Below, in pieces: positions 7,823 through 15,142 of a stretch of 33,838 bases of DNA. The stretch covers positions 1 through 33,838 of the forward strand of contig NZ_CP121118.1 of the NCBI RefSeq assembly GCF_029581395.1, in the 5' to 3' direction. The first letter of the stretch is position 1. Each line of letters begins with the position of its first letter. Made by a program: the position numbers and the translations under genes. This stretch comes from Roseinatronobacter sp. S2. GTDB lineage: Bacteria; Pseudomonadota; Alphaproteobacteria; Rhodobacterales; Rhodobacteraceae. The notes beneath the pieces were generated by a model. The model worked only from the letters and a program-made list of their open reading frames with translations. It made no database searches and was not told where the DNA came from.

Positions 7823-8155
7823 ATGACGAAAAGCAAAATGGCAAATCGCTACTCGCCCGAGGTCCGCGCACGTGCGGTGCGGATGGTGTTCGAGCATCAG
7901 GGCTCATACGAAACGCAGGCGGGCGCGATCGCGGCCATTGCACCCAAGATTGGCTGTATTCCCCAGACGCTGCGCGAATGGATCAAGCAGGCCGAGAAAG
8001 ACAGCGGCATGCGCGATGGGGTGACCACTGAGGAACGGGACCGGATCAAGGCCCTGGAGCGTGAGGTCCGGGAGCTGCGCCAGGCGAATGAAATTCTCCG
8101 CAAGGCGTCAGCTTATTTTGCGCAGGCGGAACTCGACCGCCCACTGAAGCGATGA
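7823..8155 (+). CDS. IS3-family transposase OrfA
   Basis: OrfA is the DNA-binding subunit of the IS3-family transposase. It shows an N-terminal helix-turn-helix ([18 protein letters not shown] to [16 protein letters not shown]) and a C-terminal leucine-zipper-like helix ([33 protein letters not shown]). I chose ATG 7823, eight bases after TAAGGA; ATG 7814 would add three residues. Its stop overlaps the start of orfB (ATGA at 8152-8155). The orfB frame is also open upstream of its ATG across the TTTTGC at 8116-8121, so an OrfAB fusion by -1 frameshifting is possible, as in other IS3 elements. Confidence 0.9.
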   Translation: MTKSKMANRYSPEVRARAVRMVFEHQGSYETQAGAIAAIAPKIGCIPQTLREWIKQAEKDSGMRDGVTTEERDRIKALEREVRELRQANEILRKASAYFAQAELDRPLKR

Positions 8156-9057
8156 TTGCCTTCATTGAAGATCAGCGCATTGTTTACGGCGTCGAGTCGA
8201 TCTGCAGGGTTCTGCCGATCGCGCCGTCAACGTTTTATCACCGCCTCGCATGTCGCGCTGATCCTTCCAAAGCATCGGCGCGACATCAGCGGGATGCGGA
8301 ATTGCGACCAGAAATCAAAAGGGTCTGGGATGAAAACTATCAAGTCTACGGGGTCCGCAAGGCGTGGCACCAGATGAAGCGCGAGCGCTTTGATGTGGCC
8401 CGCTGCACGGTTGCACGCTTGATGAAGCAGATCGGCATCCGTGGGGCTGTGCGCGGCAAGGTGGTCAAAACAACGGTTCCAGACACGTCAGCGCCCTGTC
8501 CGCGTGACAAGGTGAACCGTCAGTTCCGGGCACCGGCACCAAACATGCTGTGGGTCAGTGATTTTACCTACGTGTCGACATGGCAGGGCTTTATCTATGT
8601 GGCCTTCGTCATCGACACATTCGCTGATCGCATTGTTGGTTGGCGGGTATCGCGGTCTGCCAAGACAGACTTTGTTCTCGATGCCTTGGAACAGGCCCTG
8701 CATGATCGACGGCCTGTCCAGAAGAGCGGCTTGGTCCATCACTCGGATCGCGGCGGGCAATATTTGTCTATTCGATACACCGAGCGTTTGGCCGAAGCGG
8801 GCATTGAGCCATCGGTCGGCAGCGTCGGTGACTCATATGACAACGCCCTCGCGGAAACCATAAACGGCCTCTACAAAACCGAGCTGGTTCACCGCCAGGG
8901 CCCTTGGCGCAACATGCAGGATCTGGAAATGGCCACCCTCGGCTGGGTCGATTGGTTCAACCACAGACGCCTACTCGGGCCCATCGGGAACATCCCACCA
9001 GCAGAGGCTGAAGAGAACTTCTATGCAAAGCGTGACGTGCTCGATATGGTCGCGTGA
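8152..9057 (+). CDS. IS3-family transposase OrfB (DDE integrase core)
   Basis: A 301-residue transposase catalytic subunit. An N-terminal HTH_21-type region ([34 protein letters not shown]) precedes the rve/DDE core. The three catalytic positions are visible in [17 protein letters not shown] and [14 protein letters not shown], followed by the typical [20 protein letters not shown]. The length and all motifs are complete, so the enzyme is probably functional. It carries out cut-out-copy-in transposition of the element. It is coupled to orfA by a four-base overlap or made as a frameshift fusion. Confidence 0.95.
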   Translation: MIAFIEDQRIVYGVESICRVLPIAPSTFYHRLACRADPSKASARHQRDAELRPEIKRVWDENYQVYGVRKAWHQMKRERFDVARCTVARLMKQIGIRGAVRGKVVKTTVPDTSAPCPRDKVNRQFRAPAPNMLWVSDFTYVSTWQGFIYVAFVIDTFADRIVGWRVSRSAKTDFVLDALEQALHDRRPVQKSGLVHHSDRGGQYLSIRYTERLAEAGIEPSVGSVGDSYDNALAETINGLYKTELVHRQGPWRNMQDLEMATLGWVDWFNHRRLLGPIGNIPPAEAEENFYAKRDVLDMVA

Positions 9058-9943
9058 AATGAAGCTATAGGTCTCCGACAAACCCGGAGCGATTCAAGGA
9101 TCTGTTCTTTGAACACTTGCGCGACCGGATGAAGCTGGCGTGGGTTCAGCGCGGCGAAAAGAAGATTGGCCGGGAACCTGATCGGATAGAAGTCGAGGAA
9201 TACAAGCTTAAGCAGGAACGAGAAAGCATCCAGGGAGAATTCGACGAAGCGACGGCCGAGTTACAAGCAATGGCTCACGATCTTGTTGTGCAACAGCGAC
9301 AAGCGGAAGCTGCAACAGAGGCTGCACAAAAAGCCGAACGGCAAGCCATTGCCAGCCGCAAGGAGGAGGAACGCCGCGCTGCGGAGGCCAAACAGAAAGC
9401 TGCGGATGCAGCTGCAGCAGCGAAACGGGCCGATGAAGAGCGTACCGCAGCTCAAAGCGCCGCTCGAAAGGCGCGTGAAGAGGAAAAAAAGGCGCGCGAG
9501 GCAGTCGCACAGCTCGAACCACAACGCGCGGCATTGGATGCCCTCAACGCCGAGATCGAGGAAAAGCGCAGCTTGCTTGCAGACCTGAAAGAACAAGCCG
9601 GACAGATCATCGAAGATGCCCGGAAATTGGCCAAGGCCATCATCGCCAAGGCGACGGCGGAGACAGGCAACATCGTCGTTGCGATTGCGAACCAGTACGA
9701 AAATTTCAAAAGAACTTCGACGGCAGAAAAGCAGCTGATCAACAGAGAGGCCGCGCTACGCGAGGCTGTTACGGAAACACTGAACGACCTCGGTATAGCG
9801 GATCAAGAAACCAACATCGGTGAGGCTGACGAAACGGGCCGTGCGCCATCCGTGCGACAGCTGATCTTTCGCCGGGCTGACAGGCGGGCGGCTGACAAGA
9901 ACAAGCGGATAAATATTCCAAACAACACGCCGGGGATGGGCTG

Positions 9944-10891
9944 ATGAGCAGATTTGATCTGAAGAAGCTTCTTGCGGAGGCCAATGCCGATCTGGATGCC
10001 GAAGCACGTGCCCGGCTGGCAGAGGCCCTGAACGCCGCTGTGGAGGCCACAGAGCGCGAGGCTGCGCTTCGGGCATCAGAAGCCACGCAGGCGGCTTTGG
10101 AAGGCCTCAGAGCGCAACTGAAGGCGGTTGAAGCCGAAAGTCTCGCACAGGCCACGAAAGGCGCGCAGGGCGTCACAGAGGCCTACAGGAAAGCACTGGG
10201 CCAGCTGGCGATGCACATCCAGCGCGCAGAGCAGGATGCGACCAGTGCCGTCAAAGTCATGGCATTTGAGGCCAACAAGGCGCGCGCGGTTGAAATTCGG
10301 ACCCGTGAAGCGGCACAGGACGCTTCGCGGGCGGCGACTTTGGCCGGGCAGAAGATAGAACAGGCGCATAATGAAATTGACGCGCTGCAGGGCGTTCAGC
10401 GCCAGACAGACGGGCTTCTGAAAAAAGCGCGAACCTTGGTGATTGCGGGTGCTGTGCTTGCCGTCTTCGGGATCATTGTAGCCAGCTGGGCAGGGGCACA
10501 GATCGGCCAACGGTCAGCGCAGAACGCACGTGCAGAAGAGTTTGCCCGATTGGATCAGGTAGCCCTCGATCATGAAACTCGGATCGCCGAACTTGTCGAA
10601 CAGGAAAACGCAGCGCTTTCCGAAGCACATGAGATGGCCGATCTTCGGGATCAGATCGGCGCTGAGCTGAACCGCCTTCGTGAGATGCAGGAGGAAATTG
10701 GTTTGGAGCTTGTGCGCGATGATCGTGTGATCGAGGTTAGATTAGGCGATGTGATATTGAGGCCATGGCGCGGCCAAGTATTGGTCATCATTGATGAAGG
10801 GCGACGACTCGAGGCGTTCTCCGGTGGGGCAGCCTTGAATGAGATAACGCGCTATGATGGGCGGATGTTCAGAACTCGGTCAGGAGGGTAG
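9944..10891 (+). CDS. Coiled-coil membrane protein, mobilization-associated (MobB-like by context)
   Basis: A 315-residue protein. Residues 1-160 are a long Ala/Glu-rich coiled coil (FDLKKLLAEANADLDAEARARLAEAL...). One membrane helix lies near residues 165-190 (ARTLVIAGAVLAVFGIIVASWAGAQIG). A second coiled coil follows (about 200-255, with MADLRDQIGAELNRLREMQEEIGLELV), ending in a small beta-rich domain (VIEVRLGDVILRPWRGQVLVIIDEG). The start overlaps the end of the relaxase-like gene by one base (TGATG). Proteins with this layout next to relaxases, such as MobB, can tether the relaxosome to the membrane; that role is inferred. It would be the last gene of the operon, and the upstream insertion may reduce its expression. 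Confidence 0.7.
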   Translation: MSRFDLKKLLAEANADLDAEARARLAEALNAAVEATEREAALRASEATQAALEGLRAQLKAVEAESLAQATKGAQGVTEAYRKALGQLAMHIQRAEQDATSAVKVMAFEANKARAVEIRTREAAQDASRAATLAGQKIEQAHNEIDALQGVQRQTDGLLKKARTLVIAGAVLAVFGIIVASWAGAQIGQRSAQNARAEEFARLDQVALDHETRIAELVEQENAALSEAHEMADLRDQIGAELNRLREMQEEIGLELVRDDRVIEVRLGDVILRPWRGQVLVIIDEGRRLEAFSGGAALNEITRYDGRMFRTRSGG

Positions 10892-11138
10892 TAATTTTTC
10901 TATGGATTTTGGTCACGTTTTAGGTCTGGGCCACAGAAAATTGCGCCATAGGTTCAACGTCTTCATAGCAATCTTGGAGTTTGTCTTAGTGCTTGTTCTG
11001 TGTAGAGTCTTACCCTCGTATTATAGACCATAAAACTGCAATCTGCTGGATCATCGGTGGTCTGATGCTGGTTTCTGCGGTTTGCGTTTCGGCCTGTGTG
11101 TTGGTTCGATGACAGTGGCTACAACATTGAAAATGGAG
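10892..11138. other. Non-coding stretch before the replication origin
   Basis: I see no gene, hairpin or repeat of note in these 247 bases between the mobilization-like operon and the DnaA box at 11139. With the origin it makes a gene-free stretch of about 500 bases. A repA promoter could lie here, but no convincing -35/-10 pair stands out. Confidence 0.35.
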
Positions 11139-11378
11139 TTATCCACAGGCCTCTAGTGTTAAATATGTGTTAGACTCTGTGTTAAGCAGAAAAAATTGCC
11201 CACAAGTGCTTGATAAAAAAGATATATTTTGAACATCCCGTGTGTGAAAGTACGAAGGAGTGTGTGTGAAAGTACGAAAGAACGTGGGTAAAAGTACGAA
11301 AGTTACACCGCTGTGTGTGAAAGTACGAATCACCGTGACTTTTCTCTAATCCAGCCCTACTGTGTGTGAAAGTACGAA
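11139..11378 (+). other. Replication origin (oriV): DnaA box, AT-rich segment and iterons
   Basis: A perfect DnaA box TTATCCACA lies at 11139-11147. An AT-rich segment (about 11187-11235) follows as the likely melting region. Then come five iterons at 11240-11378. This order, directly before repA, is the standard layout of an iteron-controlled theta-replication origin. Confidence 0.85.
11240..11378 (+). repeat. Five RepA-binding iterons
   Basis: The 17-mer GTGTGTGAAAGTACGAA occurs exactly at 11240-11256, 11262-11278, 11313-11329 and 11362-11378. A variant GTGGGTAAAAGTACGAA lies at 11284-11300. The first three begin 22 bases apart (two helical turns); the later gaps are 29 and 49. The fifth copy ends 11 bases before the chosen repA start and includes the A-rich part of its ribosome binding site, so RepA binding there could also repress its own gene. 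Confidence 0.93.
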
Positions 11379-11389
11379 AGGATTTCGTT

Positions 11390-12433
11390 TTGTCTGACGA
11401 GAGCGCGATCAACCGCTCCCCGCTCCTGCCCGACAGGTATCCGCAAGGCGATTTTTTCGTCTGCGATATTTTTGATGCTGTTCCCAAGGCTGATATGGCC
11501 TCGATGGAGCATCCGATATTTTCGCTCTCGACTAAGCCGGATACGCGCGTCCGTGAGTATGAGCACAATGGCATCAAGATCGCCATCAAACCCTCGGTGG
11601 ACGGGCTGGCGACGGTTCATGACAGGGATATTCTGATCTACTGCATCAGTCAGCTCATGACGGCCATCAACGAAGGTAAGGAAGTGTCGCAAGCGGTTCG
11701 TTTCCGTGCGTTCGACATGCTTGTGGCAACCAACCGGAATACTGCCGGCTCCGGGTATGCTCAGCTCAAAGCGGCTTTGGAGCGGCTGGCTGGTACACGG
11801 ATCAGTACCAATATCGTGACTGGCGGTCAGGAAGTGTTCCGGACATTCGGGCTGATCGAAAGCGCCGAGGTTGTCCGGGAAACACGTGACGGGCGGATGC
11901 AGGAGGTCGAGGTCAAGCTCTCGGACTGGGTGTTCAATGCGATCCGGTCCAAGGAAGTGCTGACCCTTCATCGGGACTATTTCCGTCTTCGGAAACCTCT
12001 CGAACGCCGCATCTACGAGATTGCCCGCAAGCATTGTGGCGCACAAAAGGAATGGCGGATCGGCTTGTCGCTTCTTCAGAAGAAATGTGGATCAAACTCA
12101 ACGCTGCGGGAGTTCCGGCGGCTGGTCATGAACATCATCCGTGAAGACCAGTCACACGACCACATGCCCGATTATTCTATCGAAATGGATGAGCAGGAGG
12201 ACATGATCTTTTTCACGAACCGGCAGAACGTCAAAGTAGTCCTACCACAAGCAGTGGCACCGCAGCTTGATCCGGATGTCTACGAGACTGCACGCATGCT
12301 CGCACCCGGTCATGATGTTCACTACCTTGAACGGGAATGGCGGCAGTGGCTGCCCGAAACACCGCGCAATCCTGAAGCTGCCTTCTTAGGGTTCTGCCGG
12401 AAGTGGGTGCAGAATAGAAAAAATACCGGATAA
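11390..12433 (+). CDS. repA: RepA replication initiator (RPA family)
   Basis: A plasmid replication initiator of the 'replication initiator protein A' family, which binds iterons and opens the origin. I chose the TTG at 11390 because AAAGGA (11377-11382) lies seven bases upstream and the protein then begins MSDESAINRSPLLP; a GTG at 11366 inside the last iteron would add eight residues. This gives 347 residues. Family-typical segments include EHPIFSLSTKPDTRVREYEHNG near the N-terminus, then IKPSVDGLATVHDRDILIYC and a winged-helix region containing LERRIYEIARKHCGAQKEWRIGLSLLQKKCGS. It is preceded by the origin and converges with the partition operon two bases beyond its stop. Confidence 0.9.
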   Translation: MSDESAINRSPLLPDRYPQGDFFVCDIFDAVPKADMASMEHPIFSLSTKPDTRVREYEHNGIKIAIKPSVDGLATVHDRDILIYCISQLMTAINEGKEVSQAVRFRAFDMLVATNRNTAGSGYAQLKAALERLAGTRISTNIVTGGQEVFRTFGLIESAEVVRETRDGRMQEVEVKLSDWVFNAIRSKEVLTLHRDYFRLRKPLERRIYEIARKHCGAQKEWRIGLSLLQKKCGSNSTLREFRRLVMNIIREDQSHDHMPDYSIEMDEQEDMIFFTNRQNVKVVLPQAVAPQLDPDVYETARMLAPGHDVHYLEREWRQWLPETPRNPEAAFLGFCRKWVQNRKNTG

Positions 12434-12448
12434 TTTTAAATACCGGAT
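12421..12448. repeat. Direct repeats AAATACCGGAT at distal end of par operon
   Basis: AAATACCGGAT occurs at 12421-12431 and 12438-12448, 17 bases apart, across the convergent ends of repA and the small partition gene. The 10-mer ACCGGATAAT at 12425-12434 recurs at 13419-13428 upstream of parA. Repeats of one motif on both sides of a partition operon suggest binding sites for the centromere-binding protein. Confidence 0.5.
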
Positions 12449-12729
12449 TTGTTTTTGTATAGTGCCCAAGCCTCCTCGATGATGACCCCTTGCTGAACGC
12501 CCCTGCGTCGGGCCTCATTGGCAATTTCTTCAGAAATGCCGGGCATTACCTTGGCATGCACCTGTCCTGTGCGAGGACTGGGCTTGCGCCCGCGCTTCTT
12601 TTGCGGCTCACGGGCTACAAAGCCAAGCTCTTCCCCTGCCCTGTCGGTCTTCTCAACAGCCTGAGCGCTCCTGTCCTTTTCGCGCGTCTTCAGACGGCCA
12701 AGGTCGATGTTGAACGGCTTGTCAGTCAT
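12436..12729 (-). CDS. Small partition partner of ParA (ParG/RHH-type candidate)
   Basis: A 97-residue basic protein whose ATG (12729) lies one base after the stop of parA, so the two are co-translated. The N-terminal half is charged and flexible (FNIDLGRLKTREKDRSAQAVEK, then EPQKKRGRKPSPRT). The C-terminal 45 residues (HAKVMPGISEEIANEARRRGVQQGVIIEEAWALYKN) fit a beta-strand followed by two helices, as in ribbon-helix-helix DNA-binding proteins. Type Ib partition systems pair a short ParA with such a centromere-binding protein, which fits here. The AT-rich repeats on either side of the operon are the candidate binding sites. Family assignment is from pattern and context only. Confidence 0.7.
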   Translation of the reverse strand: MTDKPFNIDLGRLKTREKDRSAQAVEKTDRAGEELGFVAREPQKKRGRKPSPRTGQVHAKVMPGISEEIANEARRRGVQQGVIIEEAWALYKNKSGI

Positions 12730-12730
12730 C

Positions 12731-13390
12731 TCACACCTCCCCGGCCAGTCGTTGATAGACAGCCTGCGCGAACTGCGCAGCGTTCTCGATAGCGCCTTCC
12801 ATGTTGCCTTGCGCGGGCATGGTATGCAGGTCGCCTCCGAACTCGAAAAGCGCCGAGAAGGCTGCACGCTCCATCAGCGGTGGATTGATCAGATCCACCC
12901 CCTGCTCCGCCAGAGACCCGGCGATACCACTATGCTGCTTGGACCTGATGGCCTTCGTCATGGTGAAGACGACAGCATGCGGAATCTTCCGGTCCAGCGC
13001 CTCTTCCTCTTCCGAGATGAGTTGCAGGGCACGGACACCGATTGTTGCGTCCAGGGTGGTGGCACGCATAGGCGTAATGACCAGATCAGCCTGAGAGATC
13101 GCGCGGGAGACAAGGCGGGATGCCACGCCTTCCAGATCAACAATCACGATCTGGCCGTCTGTGTCGTGTCGCTTGATGGTTTTCACGATGTCGGATTCGC
13201 TGACGGTCGACAGAACACTGATCCGGTCGGGCAGTGGCCCCCGGTCTGCCCACAAAGTCAGAGACTGGTTCGGGTCGCAGTCCAGCATAACAACGTTTGC
13301 GCCCGCGTGAGCAAGTTCTGTTCCCAAGAGGACCGCCGTGGTGGACTTCCCGGCCCCTCCTTTGGGAGATGCTATGACGACTGTGGGCAT
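12731..13390 (-). CDS. parA: ParA partition ATPase (type Ib)
   Basis: A 219-residue ParA without an N-terminal helix-turn-helix domain, as in type Ib systems. It has a full deviant Walker A (KGGAGKSTTAVLLG, residues 10-23), the A' motif LDCDPNQS near residue 36 and a Walker B-like IVIVDLEG near residue 81, then the typical ADLVITPMRAT. The enzyme would move plasmid copies apart through ATP-dependent nucleoid binding. It starts 80 bases from the restriction gene and is the first gene of a two-gene operon with the small DNA-binding partner. The IR and ACCGGAT repeats upstream are probable autoregulatory or centromere sites. Confidence 0.92.
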   Translation of the reverse strand: MPTVVIASPKGGAGKSTTAVLLGTELAHAGANVVMLDCDPNQSLTLWADRGPLPDRISVLSTVSESDIVKTIKRHDTDGQIVIVDLEGVASRLVSRAISQADLVITPMRATTLDATIGVRALQLISEEEEALDRKIPHAVVFTMTKAIRSKQHSGIAGSLAEQGVDLINPPLMERAAFSALFEFGGDLHTMPAQGNMEGAIENAAQFAQAVYQRLAGEV

Positions 13391-13418
13391 GTCTTTTCCT
13401 AATCAGATATTTAAACTA

Positions 13419-13462
13419 ACCGGATAATATAAAAAATCCGATTAATCAATCGTATTGATTAA
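13419..13462. promoter_or_regulatory. Partition operator/centromere candidate upstream of parA
   Basis: ACCGGATAAT at 13419-13428 repeats a motif found beyond the other end of the operon. Next to it a 9-bp inverted repeat, TTAATCAAT (13442-13450) and ATTGATTAA (13454-13462), has a 3-base spacer. The block is AT-rich and lies 29-72 bases before the parA start. It could be the operator of the par operon, its centromere, or a weak terminator for the converging restriction operon. Confidence 0.45.
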
Positions 13463-13470
13463 GAAGTCCC

Positions 13471-14694
13471 TTATCCCTGTCGGGTGCGAACCTCTCCGAT
13501 AAAGTCGCGAACTGACCAGAGCCAGCCGCGCTGTGTATCCGTATAGCTTCCGTGGACCGGGGCAGGGACCACCAGTTGAAGGTTCGAGGCCTCCATTTGG
13601 TTCGTTTGTGGCTCTGAAATCCCCGGCTCCAGTGTCAGTAGATGTTTTCGGCTGATCTTTTCTGCTTCTGCCAGAACCTGCCGCCAGCGATCCTTGCAGG
13701 TGGATTTGGCACCCAGCATCGTCAGGCGGGGGTCTCCCCCGGCCGGTGCGGTCTGATAGGTTTCCAGATCGGGGAAAAGGAAGTCGGGCTTGTGATTGTG
13801 TTCTGTTACTGCACCCCGAACATGCCGGATGTCATGCGCCCTGAGAACGGCGGCAAGGTGGTTTTCCAGAGAATGCCCCATGCGGGACTTACGTCGGTTC
13901 TGGACGCTTAGAGAAAAGCTTATGAAGCCATCCACATCCGTCCCATCTTCGTTCATGAAACCGGCTTCGATCCGCGTCGATACAACCCTGCGCTCCAGCC
14001 GCCTGAACAATGCCTCCTCGTGGTCCAGCCAGGCAATCAGCGCTGCGTCCGGGTCGTCCTCGGCGCGCACCTCGGGCAGGGTGAGGCGGGCCAGATCAGA
14101 GAACTCGGCCGTTTTCGGGAAGATCGTGCCGAACTTCTCGATGATGCTGTCCAGCTTGTCGGCTTCCGGTTCCTCGAACTCGACGCCGATCTCGTCCAGA
14201 ATGAAGCGTGCGGCGAAGTCCAGCTCCGGCTCCTCGTCGGAGAACTCGCGGGACACAAAGGATTTGCCTTCGGGGCGCAGACCGAACAGCCAGAAGAGTT
14301 GTTGTTCGCTGGTTGACCCCTCGGGGGCCACGATGAACCACAGGACGCCGCCTTGGTCCTTGGCAAGGAACAGAGTGTCCCCGGCCTTCATTGCCTCCGT
14401 GACGGGGTTGGATGGGTAGTAGAGCCGCCATTCGGGTGATCGATCTGGATTCTTCAGGCGGCTGTCGTAATGAGTAGCCCAGCTTTCCTCGGTAAATCCC
14501 TCCTGATCACCGCCAAGCCAGATATAGATCGCAGGGAATTTCTCTTGGTTCGTCTCGCCAAGAAACTCGTTTCGCATTTCTTTGGTCGTGCCGACCTCGT
14601 GTTGGTTTGACTTCTTCGGCTCGGCATCCACGGCGGACAGACGCTTCACCCCTACACCCTCGAAATAGTCAGACAGTTGCCCACGCTGTATCAC
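13471..14694 (-). CDS. EcoRII-like type II restriction endonuclease
   Basis: A 407-residue protein similar in length to EcoRII (about 400 residues). The C-terminal half matches the EcoRII catalytic domain: GHSLENHLAAVLRAHDI (273-289), KPDFLFPDLETY with Asp304, and LGAKSTCKDRWRQVLAEAEKI with Lys330 and Lys334 spaced like the EcoRII catalytic lysines, then KHLLTLEPGIS. The N-terminal half would be the DNA-sensing effector domain. EcoRII cuts at CCWGG; the same target is likely but not shown by the sequence. The start is GTG 14694 with GGAGG six bases upstream. It overlaps vsr by 26 bases and is last in the methyltransferase-vsr-endonuclease operon, so methylation is expressed first. Confidence 0.88.
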   Translation of the reverse strand: MIQRGQLSDYFEGVGVKRLSAVDAEPKKSNQHEVGTTKEMRNEFLGETNQEKFPAIYIWLGGDQEGFTEESWATHYDSRLKNPDRSPEWRLYYPSNPVTEAMKAGDTLFLAKDQGGVLWFIVAPEGSTSEQQLFWLFGLRPEGKSFVSREFSDEEPELDFAARFILDEIGVEFEEPEADKLDSIIEKFGTIFPKTAEFSDLARLTLPEVRAEDDPDAALIAWLDHEEALFRRLERRVVSTRIEAGFMNEDGTDVDGFISFSLSVQNRRKSRMGHSLENHLAAVLRAHDIRHVRGAVTEHNHKPDFLFPDLETYQTAPAGGDPRLTMLGAKSTCKDRWRQVLAEAEKISRKHLLTLEPGISEPQTNQMEASNLQLVVPAPVHGSYTDTQRGWLWSVRDFIGEVRTRQG

Positions 14695-15142
14695 CGCTCA
14701 CCTCCAGCATCTTTATCTCCGATTTCAACCATATAGAGCATTGTTCGACAACGCTGTCGAAGGGAAGGCGGGTCTTTCCCTTCAGGGCGCATTCCCAGAC
14801 TGTGCCAATGCGCCAGCCTGCCTCCGCCAGCGCTTGGCGCTGCTGCCGATCGCGCTCGATGTTCTTTCCGATCTTGTCACGCCAAAAGTCCTCGCGGCTC
14901 TTTGGCCAGCGAAACAGGTGGCAGTCGTGCCCGTGCCAGAAACAACCGTGAACGAAGATCACTGCGCCCCGGCCCGCGAACACGAGATCGGGCTTGCCGG
15001 GCAAGTCTTTGCGATGCAGCCGAAAGCGGAATCCGCGCCCGTGAAGCGCGTACCTGATCGCCAGCTCGGGGTTTGTGTTCTTGGCCTTGATGCCCGCCAT
15101 CATCCGGCTTCGAACGGCGCTGGAAACACTATCCGCAGGCAT
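14669..15142 (-). CDS. vsr: Very-short-patch repair endonuclease Vsr
   Basis: A 157-residue Vsr-family nuclease that nicks beside T:G mismatches arising when 5-methylcytosine deaminates at the methyltransferase's own sites. Characteristic segments are SAVRSRMMAGIKAKNTNPELAIRYALHGRGFRFRLH at the N-terminus, the metal-binding KPDLVFAGRGAVIFVHGCFWHGHDC in the middle, and FWRDKIGKNIERDRQ. The ATG at 15142 was chosen because it overlaps the methyltransferase stop by one base (TGATG); a GTG one codon earlier is possible. Genes of this family normally sit beside a C5-cytosine methyltransferase, as here. Confidence 0.95.
   Translation of the reverse strand: MPADSVSSAVRSRMMAGIKAKNTNPELAIRYALHGRGFRFRLHRKDLPGKPDLVFAGRGAVIFVHGCFWHGHDCHLFRWPKSREDFWRDKIGKNIERDRQQRQALAEAGWRIGTVWECALKGKTRLPFDSVVEQCSIWLKSEIKMLEVSGDTAWATV

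Larger units (their letters stand above)
7771..9096 (+). mobile_element. Complete IS3-family insertion sequence, 1,326 bp
   Basis: Perfect 27-bp terminal inverted repeats lie at 7771-7797 (begins TGAATCGCTCCGGG) and 9070-9096 (ends CCCGGAGCGATTCA). A 3-bp target duplication AGG flanks it (7768-7770 and 9097-9099), as usual for the IS3 family. Two overlapping transposase genes fill the element. Removing the element and one AGG restores the relaxase-like frame exactly. All parts appear intact, so it may still be active. Confidence 0.95.
7050..9944 (+). pseudogene. Relaxase/mobilization protein gene interrupted by IS3-family element
   Basis: The gene starts at ATG 7050 (GGAGG at 7040-7044), runs to 7770, is broken by the insertion sequence 7771-9096, and resumes after the 3-base target duplication at 9100, ending at 9944. 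Joining 7770 to 9100 restores one frame (..GQALQ-DLFFEHLRDRMKLAW..) of 521 residues, so the insertion is precise and recent enough that no other lesion has followed. The N-terminal half has LCLHAFVQFP and FHARLDRDEAGRHGVDVFYAP, which resembles, loosely, the histidine motif of Pre/Mob (MOBV-type) relaxases. The C-terminal half is a long Ala/Glu/Lys coiled coil (about residues 270-400) ending in DRRAADKNKRI. Relaxase identity is inferred from the motif and context. The TTG at 9117 could allow a 3' fragment to be translated. Confidence 0.75.

Noticed and set aside
9117..9944. Independent gene downstream of the insertion sequence
   Set aside because: It starts only with TTG and joins in frame with the 5' part of the relaxase-like gene when the IS is removed; it is the 3' half of that gene.
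11240..11378. CRISPR array
   Set aside because: Repeats are 17 bases with unequal, very short gaps and lie before repA; they are iterons. No cas genes exist in the window.
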